Assembly (NCBI RefSeq): GCF_000721105.1
Contig: NZ_JOEV01000061.1
Span: 1 to 35,605, forward strand
From: Streptomyces cellulosae
GTDB taxonomy: Bacteria; Actinomycetota; Actinomycetes; Streptomycetales; Streptomycetaceae
Direction: 5' to 3'
Length of the DNA: 35,605 nucleotides
Part shown: positions 8,801 to 14,733 of the stretch, piece by piece
Position numbering within the stretch: the stretch's first letter is position 1
How the letters are laid out: each line of letters starts with the position of its first letter
The notes under the pieces: model-generated
What the model was told of the DNA's origin: nothing
Databases searched by the model: none
The model's input: only the letters and a program-made list of their open reading frames with translations
Translations under genes and position numbers: made by a program

Positions 8801-9292
8801 ATGAGCAATATCGACGCGATGTCCCGCGTGGCCCTCAAGAAAATCACCCCCGACGTCTCCGCGGCGATGGGCTCCCTGCATGGCGCCGCCGTTTCCGCGG
8901 CCCAGGACGCCAAGGTCGAACCGGAACTCCTGGAACTGATCAGGATCCGCGCCTCACAGATCAACGGCTGCGCGTTCTGTCTCGACATGCACACCAAGGA
9001 CGCCCGTGCTCAGGGTGAGACCGAGCAGCGGATCTACGCCCTGAACGCCTGGCGGGAGACCCCCTTCTTCACCGAACGGGAGCGCGCCGCGCTGGCGTTG
9101 ACCGAGGCGGTGACGCTGGTGCACGACGGCCACGTCCCGGACGCCGTCTACGCCGAGGCCGCGCAGGTCTTCGACGAGGAGCAGCTTGCCGCACTGATCT
9201 GGGCGGCCACCGTCATCAACGCCTACAACCGGATCGCGATCGCGACCCGGATGGTGCCGGGGGCTTACCAGCCGGCGCAGAAGAAGAACTGA
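8801..9292 (+). CDS. Carboxymuconolactone decarboxylase/AhpD-like protein (third copy)
   Basis: A 163-residue CMD-domain protein with the AhpD motif IRASQINGCAFCLDMHTKDA (about residues 47-66) and the C-terminal helix LIWAATVINAYNRIAI. The Asn-Gly in place of Asn-His before the CxxC distinguishes it from the two paralogues at 6332-7290. It lies 48 bp downstream of the MocR-type gene on the same strand. A perfect palindrome in the gap suggests its own control. The Shine-Dalgarno match is weak (GGATAGAG, about 8 nt before the ATG). Role by family: thiol-dependent peroxidase-like chemistry, substrate unknown. Confidence 0.88.
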   Translation: MSNIDAMSRVALKKITPDVSAAMGSLHGAAVSAAQDAKVEPELLELIRIRASQINGCAFCLDMHTKDARAQGETEQRIYALNAWRETPFFTERERAALALTEAVTLVHDGHVPDAVYAEAAQVFDEEQLAALIWAATVINAYNRIAIATRMVPGAYQPAQKKN

Positions 9293-9349
9293 ATACCGAA
9301 CAATACCGAATTCGGGCAGCCTTTACTGCGCCGGGTCGAATGGGGTTCA

Positions 9350-9382
9350 GGATTCCGGAATCGGTGATCTGGAATCCGGAAT
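9350..9382. repeat. Inverted-repeat cluster downstream of third CMD gene
   Basis: GATTCCGGAATC (9351-9362) is a perfect 12-bp palindrome. GGATTCC (9350-9356) also pairs with GGAATCC (9371-9377) across 14 nt, so alternative hairpins are possible. It lies between two converging genes and shares its core with the palindrome at 8765. It may be a terminator or a protein-binding site. Confidence 0.45.
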
Positions 9383-9427
9383 ACAGTCTCATTCGGCCCG
9401 GTGCATGCCGTCGGGGTCCGATCGTCA

Positions 9428-9445
9428 AGCCCTGTCGTCAGGGCT
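9428..9445. terminator. Hairpin between convergent CMD gene and pabC
   Basis: AGCCCTG-TCGT-CAGGGCT forms a perfect 7-bp stem with a 4-nt loop in the 174-bp space between genes that converge (9292 and 9467). There is no U-tract, as is common for actinomycete terminators, and the symmetry allows use from both strands. CAGGGCT is repeated once more just downstream (9454-9460). Confidence 0.5.
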
Positions 9446-9466
9446 CGGTCGTCAGGGCTCGGGAAT

Positions 9467-10321
9467 TCAGCGCTCCGGCAGCGGCTCCATGATGTCGTCC
9501 AGCCATGTCCGCCACTGAGGGGCCCGCACCGCCGGTGCCGCCTCCATCGGTCGTGCCGTCCAGCCCGTCACGGGCCGGATGCCGTTCAGTGCGTTCACCA
9601 GCCACACCTCGCGTCCGTCCAGCTCCGCCACGGTCCGTTCGCGGTGGGCGACGCGGGTCCCGGTACGCCACGCCTGTTCCTGGATGAGCCCGACGGTGAC
9701 CCCGGGCAGGACGGGCAGCCGTGGCGGGGGCAGGCACAGGGTGTCGTCCTCCCACCACAGCACGCTGGCGGTGGCCGCCTCCAGCACCACTCCGGACGCC
9801 GCGACCAGCACCGCCTCCTGAGCGCCCTCGCCGGACGCCCGCCGCCTGACCCGGGCCAGGGCGTCCAGGTCCGGACCCTTGCGGCGGGGGACGGTCCGCG
9901 GATCGGACTGGCCGGCCGCCCACACCCGTACACCGGAGCCGAGCGGCGGCGCGTGCCGCAGCAGCAGCCGCAAATCCATTGACCCGGCGGCGAGTTCGAC
10001 CCGGGGAAACCACTCACCGGTACGCGGCAGGGCCGCCGTCATGTCCTGCCAGAACTCCAAGAGCCGGCGCAGCGGCGGCCCGCCGCACTCGCCGCACGCC
10101 CGCAGAAACCGCTCCCGGTGCCGCTCGAAGCCCCGCACCCGCCCGTCCCGCACCAGCCAGGAGTCCGCGACGAGCAACCGGCTGCCGGCCACCGCCGTCC
10201 CCGTGGCCGCCCCGGCGTCCTTCTCCGCCGCGGCCCCCGTCCCCGGCCCACCGTCCGCCGGCACCAGCCCACCAGCGGGCGTCCACCTCAACAGCCCTTC
10301 CACAACCGTCGGTCGAGTCAC
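9467..10321 (-). CDS. pabC: Class IV aminotransferase-fold protein, aminodeoxychorismate lyase-like (PabC)
   Basis: A 284-residue PLP fold-type IV protein. Seen: a lysine in RRKGPDLDALARVRR at the position of the PLP lysine, and the glycine/glutamate motif LVAASGVVLEAATASVLWW, matching the family pattern. PabC releases pyruvate from 4-amino-4-deoxychorismate to give p-aminobenzoate. The role is assigned because the PabA-PabB synthase is in the same operon. The sequence also fits a D-amino-acid aminotransferase relative, so the activity is inferred. The start is GTG at 10321 with GAGGAGGA 7 nt upstream. Residues 15-45 are a low-complexity Gly/Ala insertion before the domain proper. It is the last gene of the minus-strand operon, 13 bp after the flavin monooxygenase. 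Confidence 0.78.
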   Translation of the reverse strand: MTRPTVVEGLLRWTPAGGLVPADGGPGTGAAAEKDAGAATGTAVAGSRLLVADSWLVRDGRVRGFERHRERFLRACGECGGPPLRRLLEFWQDMTAALPRTGEWFPRVELAAGSMDLRLLLRHAPPLGSGVRVWAAGQSDPRTVPRRKGPDLDALARVRRRASGEGAQEAVLVAASGVVLEAATASVLWWEDDTLCLPPPRLPVLPGVTVGLIQEQAWRTGTRVAHRERTVAELDGREVWLVNALNGIRPVTGWTARPMEAAPAVRAPQWRTWLDDIMEPLPER

Positions 10322-10334
10322 GAGAATCTCCTCC

Positions 10335-11546
10335 TCAGTACGTGCCGCCGGCCGCCACCGGCGCCCCGCCCCGCGGCCCGTAGGGCGCGTGTTCCAGCCA
10401 CGACCCGCACTGCGGCAGGACCGGGGCGAGGGCGGCCGCCGCCCGCTGCTTGATACGCACGATCCGCCGGCGTGGCCGCAGATGATCCAACGCCTCCCCG
10501 GCGGCAGCGCTGTTGAACAGGGCCGCCGCCCGCCGCGCTTCGGCGAACCGGGCGACCGCGCCCGCCGCCCCATCCGCCCCCGCCGCGGCGGCGGATGCCG
10601 CCGCAGCCGCGACAGCATCTGCCGCCGCTGCCGCGTCGGCGATACCACTGTTCATGCCGCGCGCACCGAACGGCGGGAAGAGGTGCGCCGCCTCCCCGAC
10701 GAGCAGCACCCTCCCGTGCGGGTCGGTGAACGAGGCCGCGACCTTGCGCAGGAAGCGGTACGTCGACACCCACAGGATCCGCTCGGCGTACCCGTCCCCC
10801 ACCACCGAGGGCAGCCACCGGCGCACGGCCTCCTTACTGCCGTACACCTCCTGCCGGTCGTCGTCCCGGCACTGCAGGTCGATCTGGAAACCCCCGGTGA
10901 ACGGCACCCGCATCACACTGCGGCCGCCCACCCCCGGATGCTCGTAGTGGAAGACCCGCTCCAAGGGCAGTTCGGCGCCGGGGATGTCGGCGACGTCGAC
11001 GACGACGTGGAAGCCCTCCCCGTGGCTGCCCTCCATGGCGATACCCAGCCCGCGCCGGAGCGTGGAGCGAGCGCCGTCCGCGGCGATCGCGAAGCCGCCG
11101 CTCCACACCCGTCCGTCCTCCCCGGTCAGCCGGACCGCGGTCGCGGTGCTCTGGACGTCGGTCACACGGGCGTCCCACACGAACTCCACCCCGGCCCGCT
11201 CGCAGGCGGCCCGCAGGAAGCGTTCGGTGTCGACCTGGCGCAGGCTGGTGAAGGGCGGGGTCCCGGTGGAGGGCGGGTAGGTCCGGGAGTAGACCTCGCG
11301 GCCCCGGTAGAGAGTGCGCCGGGTCTGCCAGGTCCGCCCGTACGACGTGATCTCGTCGGCGAGCCCCGGCCGCATCCCGTCGAGGAGGCGCAGGGTCTCC
11401 CGGTGCACGAACAGGGCCCGGCTGCCGGGACGTTCCCGGTCCCGCGGGTCGGCCTCCAGGAGGAGGACCGGCAGCCCGTGCGCCCGCAGGGCGAGGGCCG
11501 CCGACAGGCCGACGGGGCCGGCGCCGACGACCAGGACCTGGTTCAC
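10335..11546 (-). CDS. FAD-dependent aromatic monooxygenase (PHBH fold)
   Basis: A 403-residue group A flavin monooxygenase. It has the dinucleotide motif VLVVGAGPVGLSAALALRA at the very N-terminus, the DG motif AIAADGARSTLRRGLG, and the FAD-ribityl motif LLVGEAAHLFPPFGARGMN (with GE, a common variant of GD). Such enzymes hydroxylate activated aromatic rings using NAD(P)H and O2; some act on CoA-thioester or free aminobenzoates, with or without decarboxylation. About 30 Ala-rich residues follow the GD motif (residues 300-330). The start is GTG at 11546 in a GTGA overlap with the upstream ligase, so the two are translationally coupled. Likely substrate: PABA or its activated form, inferred from the operon only. 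Confidence 0.85.
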   Translation of the reverse strand: MNQVLVVGAGPVGLSAALALRAHGLPVLLLEADPRDRERPGSRALFVHRETLRLLDGMRPGLADEITSYGRTWQTRRTLYRGREVYSRTYPPSTGTPPFTSLRQVDTERFLRAACERAGVEFVWDARVTDVQSTATAVRLTGEDGRVWSGGFAIAADGARSTLRRGLGIAMEGSHGEGFHVVVDVADIPGAELPLERVFHYEHPGVGGRSVMRVPFTGGFQIDLQCRDDDRQEVYGSKEAVRRWLPSVVGDGYAERILWVSTYRFLRKVAASFTDPHGRVLLVGEAAHLFPPFGARGMNSGIADAAAAADAVAAAAASAAAAGADGAAGAVARFAEARRAAALFNSAAAGEALDHLRPRRRIVRIKQRAAAALAPVLPQCGSWLEHAPYGPRGGAPVAAGGTY

Positions 11547-13108
11547 GTGCGCGCTCCCGCGGCCAGCATGCGGGTGATCTCCACCCGCTTCACCTTCCAG
11601 GTGGCGGTCATCGGCAGCTCCTCGAACCGCCACTGCCGCGGCTCGGCCAGCACCGGCAGATCGGCCGTGGCCTCCCGCCAGCGCTCCGCGTCCAGCGGTC
11701 GATCGCCCCGCACGCACACCACCGGAACCGGCTCCCGGTCCGCGCCGGGCACGATGACGATCTCGCGGAGTTCCTCCAGCCGCTCCATCAGCACGTCCTC
11801 GACCGCCAGATTGCTGTGCACGGCGTCGATCTGGTCGACTTCACGGTCGATCAGATGCAGGACACCCAGCCGGCTGCGATACCCCATGTCACCCATCTGC
11901 CACCAGCCGCGGTCGAGTTGCCGCTCGTACTGCTCCCGCGCCCCGAGGTAGGTGAGGATCCGCCCCCGGGTGCGGGCCTCGATCCGGCCGGCCGTCCCGG
12001 GCGCCGCCCGCCTCCCGGCGGTGTCGGTGACCCGGATCCGGGTGAACCCCGGTATCCCGATGCCGACCCGGCGGCCGTCCGCGCGGGCGGCACTGCGCCG
12101 GGTGAACCACTGGAAGGCGACCGGTCCCGTCTCGCTCTGCCCGTACAGCTGGACCAGCCAGGGCGTACGCCGTCGAGAGGCGCCCAGCAGCCGTCGTACG
12201 GTCCGCGGGTGGATGGCGTCGAACGTGGAGCCGTAGGCCTTGACCCGCGACAGCGGCGCCCCCGGCGCGTCGGCCAACTCCTCCCAGAGGACGAAGGTGT
12301 TGGGATGCGTCTCCACGATCCCGGGCCGGTGCCGCACCAGCAGCGGCGCCACTCCCGCCGGGTCCGGGTCGTTGATCAGCACCAGCGGGCTGCCGTAGTG
12401 CAGCAGCACGCCGAGCAGATGGTAGAAGCGCGAGTGGACGAACGACATGTGCAGCGCCGCGGTCTCGCCCCGCGTGGGCCAGCCCATCGCCTGCTGCGGC
12501 ACCAGCCGGTTCCACATGGTCTGCGCACAGTGCACGGCGAGCTTGGGAACACCGGTCGTGCCCGAACTGTGGGTGATCAGCGCGGGCTCCCGCGGGTGCA
12601 GCCGTACCGGCGCGGGCGGTTCGGCGCCGGCGTACTTCTCCAGCGGCTCGGCGCCGGGAGCGTCGTCCACGGACAGCGTCCCGCGCACGAGCCCGGACAA
12701 CTCGACGTCCCGGAGCGGGCCTTGGAGCTTCGCCCGGTCGGTGATCAGCCACGGCCGTCGCAGCCGCGCCAGCAACTGCCCCACGACGGGACCGGCGAGG
12801 CCGGGCGAGAGCAGCACCGGCACCGCGCCGATCCGGGAGAGCGCGCAGGTCAGCAACACGATGTCGACGTTGTCCGTCTTGTGGACGACCACCTGCTCGG
12901 AGGGCCGTACCCCTGCCTGCCACAGCCGTCCCGACAGTTCCTCGACCACCTCGGCCAGCACCGGATAGCTCAGGTCGACCCCGAGGGACGGATTGACGTC
13001 CAGCGGCCGGTCCAGCGTGACGAAGACGGCCCCGTGGCGGTCGGCCGCCCGCCGGAACATCGGGCCCAGATAGAACCCGCGGTCGGTGAGCAGGGATGGT
13101 TCGGGCAT
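11543..13108 (-). CDS. Adenylate-forming acyl/aryl-CoA ligase (second of two)
   Basis: A 521-residue class I adenylate-forming enzyme. The P-loop motif is ALITHSSGTTGVPKLAVHC, the A5 motif LYGQSETGPV, the A7/A8 region GWWQMGDMGYRSRLG, and the C-terminal catalytic lysine lies in PMTATWKVKRVEI. In the last motif Trp replaces the usual Gly before the lysine, as in some long-chain acyl-CoA synthetase groups. Substrate not predictable. The ATG at 13108 is preferred because GGAAGG lies 7 nt upstream; an in-frame ATG at 13129 has no such site. It lies 23 bp after the benzoate-CoA-ligase-like gene and overlaps the monooxygenase gene (GTGA). Its weak similarity to its neighbour suggests a second carboxylate is activated in the pathway, or that it acts later on a modified aryl acid. 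Confidence 0.85.
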   Translation of the reverse strand: MPEPSLLTDRGFYLGPMFRRAADRHGAVFVTLDRPLDVNPSLGVDLSYPVLAEVVEELSGRLWQAGVRPSEQVVVHKTDNVDIVLLTCALSRIGAVPVLLSPGLAGPVVGQLLARLRRPWLITDRAKLQGPLRDVELSGLVRGTLSVDDAPGAEPLEKYAGAEPPAPVRLHPREPALITHSSGTTGVPKLAVHCAQTMWNRLVPQQAMGWPTRGETAALHMSFVHSRFYHLLGVLLHYGSPLVLINDPDPAGVAPLLVRHRPGIVETHPNTFVLWEELADAPGAPLSRVKAYGSTFDAIHPRTVRRLLGASRRRTPWLVQLYGQSETGPVAFQWFTRRSAARADGRRVGIGIPGFTRIRVTDTAGRRAAPGTAGRIEARTRGRILTYLGAREQYERQLDRGWWQMGDMGYRSRLGVLHLIDREVDQIDAVHSNLAVEDVLMERLEELREIVIVPGADREPVPVVCVRGDRPLDAERWREATADLPVLAEPRQWRFEELPMTATWKVKRVEITRMLAAGART

Positions 13109-13131
13109 GGTGCCCTTCCTTTCGGCCATGG

Positions 13132-14733
13132 TCACCACGCGCCCCCGCGGACCAGGTGACGGCGGAGCTTTCCGGTCGGGGTACGGGGCAGGGATGGGAC
13201 GAGGCTGACGCTGCGAGGGACCTTGAAGGCGGCCAGGTGCTCCCGGGCCAGCCGGATCAGCTCGTCCCCCAGACCGGGTGGCGGTGTCGCGGCGGGGACG
13301 ACGAAGGCGCGCAGAACGCTGCGGCCCTGCCCGTCCCGGACGGCCGTGACCGCCACCTCCCGCACCGCCGGATGCGTCCGCAGCACGCCCTCCACCTCCA
13401 ACGGAGAGACGGTGATGCCGCCGACCATCTCCATGTCGTCGGCGCGGCCCAGGTGCCGGTAGGTGCCGTCCGGCTCCCGGCACGCCAGGTCCCGGGTGGC
13501 CAGCCAGCCGCCGACCAGGGCACGGTCCGTCTCCTCGGGCCGGTTCAGATAGCCGGGCGTCACCGTCGGCCCCCGCACCCACAGTTCGCCCTCCGCCCCC
13601 TCCGGCACCGGATGCCCGTCCCGGTCACGCAGCTCCACCTCGAAGCCGGGAACGGGACGGCCGACGGTGCCGGGACGGTTGTACTCGAAGCTGTTGGCGC
13701 AGAACGCGTGCCCGGCCTCGGTCGAGCCGATCTGCTCCAGCACCGGCGCGCCCAGCAGTTCGGCGATCTGCAACCCGAGCACCGTGGGCATGCCCTCGCC
13801 GGCCGACACCGCCGCGCGAACGGAGGCGAAGCAGGCCTCGTGCCCGCTGCCCCGGTCGGCCACCAGCGCGGCGTACGCCGACGGCACCGAGTACAGCAGC
13901 GTCACCCGGTGCCGGGCGACCAGCTCGTCCAGGGTGGCCGGGGCCGGACGCCGGTCCACCAGCACGGCTGACGAACCCGAGAAGAGCGGGAAGACGAAGG
14001 CGTTGCCGAAGCCGTAGGCGAAGTACAGCTTCGACACCGACAGCGTGACGTCGTCCTGGGTGATCCGCAGCAGGCGCCGTCCGATCAGGTCGTAGTACGT
14101 CTTCGGGTCGCCGTGCGTGTGCACGACGCCCTTCGGGCGGCCCGTCGTGCCGGAGGTGTACTGGATGTACAGCGGGGTGTGCGCGTCGACCGGATGCGCC
14201 GGTGTCGGATCGGCGGCCGGGGCAAGGGCGAGGAACTGGTCGGCGCCCAGGCATGGCCGGCCGCTGAAGCGGTCCTCGAGGCCCGGTCCGGTCAGGCACA
14301 GCACGGCCTCGGTGTCCTCTGCCATGAACGTGTGCTCGGCCGCGGGGAGTTCGGGATTGACCAGCACCGCCACGGCCCCGAGCCGGGCGGTGGCCAGGAA
14401 GGCCGCCACCCAGGCGATCCCGTCGGGCAGCGCGAGCAGCACCCGGTCACCCGGGCGCACCCCCTGTTCGACGAGCACACCGGCCGCGCGGCCCGCGAGA
14501 GCGTGCACCTCGCCGTGCGTCCAGACCCGGTGCCCCTGACGGAAGGCGACCCGCCCGGTCCACCCGCGCCGCTCGGCCAGGGCCGCGAGATGCGCGGCGA
14601 GGTTGCCGGGGGCGTCGGCGTCGGGCAGGGAGAGGGCGGGCTGCGGCGTCGTCATCGAGTGGGTGCCTCTGCGACGGTCGGTGGCGGCCGCGGCCGGGTG
14701 GGTGTCCGCGTGGCGGTCGGCGGTGGTCGTCAT
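13132..14733 (-). CDS. Benzoate-CoA-ligase-family adenylate-forming enzyme (first of two)
   Basis: A 533-residue ligase of the benzoate-CoA ligase group. It has P-loop IQYTSGTTGRPKGVVHTHGD, the group-typical LSVSKLYFAYGFGNAFVFPL, A5 LEQIGSTEAGHAF, and the catalytic lysine motif SLPRTPTGKLRRHLV. The family makes aryl-CoA from ATP, CoA and a benzoate. Next to PabAB and PabC the obvious substrate is p-aminobenzoate (inference). Start choice: the ATG at 14733 overlaps the PabAB stop (ATGA) with GAGGAG 8 nt upstream, which favours it; it adds a His/Ala/Arg-rich leader of 26 residues. The in-frame ATG at 14655 would begin directly at the domain (507 residues). Confidence 0.85.
   Translation of the reverse strand: MTTTADRHADTHPAAAATDRRRGTHSMTTPQPALSLPDADAPGNLAAHLAALAERRGWTGRVAFRQGHRVWTHGEVHALAGRAAGVLVEQGVRPGDRVLLALPDGIAWVAAFLATARLGAVAVLVNPELPAAEHTFMAEDTEAVLCLTGPGLEDRFSGRPCLGADQFLALAPAADPTPAHPVDAHTPLYIQYTSGTTGRPKGVVHTHGDPKTYYDLIGRRLLRITQDDVTLSVSKLYFAYGFGNAFVFPLFSGSSAVLVDRRPAPATLDELVARHRVTLLYSVPSAYAALVADRGSGHEACFASVRAAVSAGEGMPTVLGLQIAELLGAPVLEQIGSTEAGHAFCANSFEYNRPGTVGRPVPGFEVELRDRDGHPVPEGAEGELWVRGPTVTPGYLNRPEETDRALVGGWLATRDLACREPDGTYRHLGRADDMEMVGGITVSPLEVEGVLRTHPAVREVAVTAVRDGQGRSVLRAFVVPAATPPPGLGDELIRLAREHLAAFKVPRSVSLVPSLPRTPTGKLRRHLVRGGAW

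Noticed and set aside
6779..8881. Upstream extension of the second CMD gene's reading frame
   Set aside because: It covers two well-supported genes (CMD 6775-7290 and the MocR gene) and has no conserved content. The domain starts after 6778.
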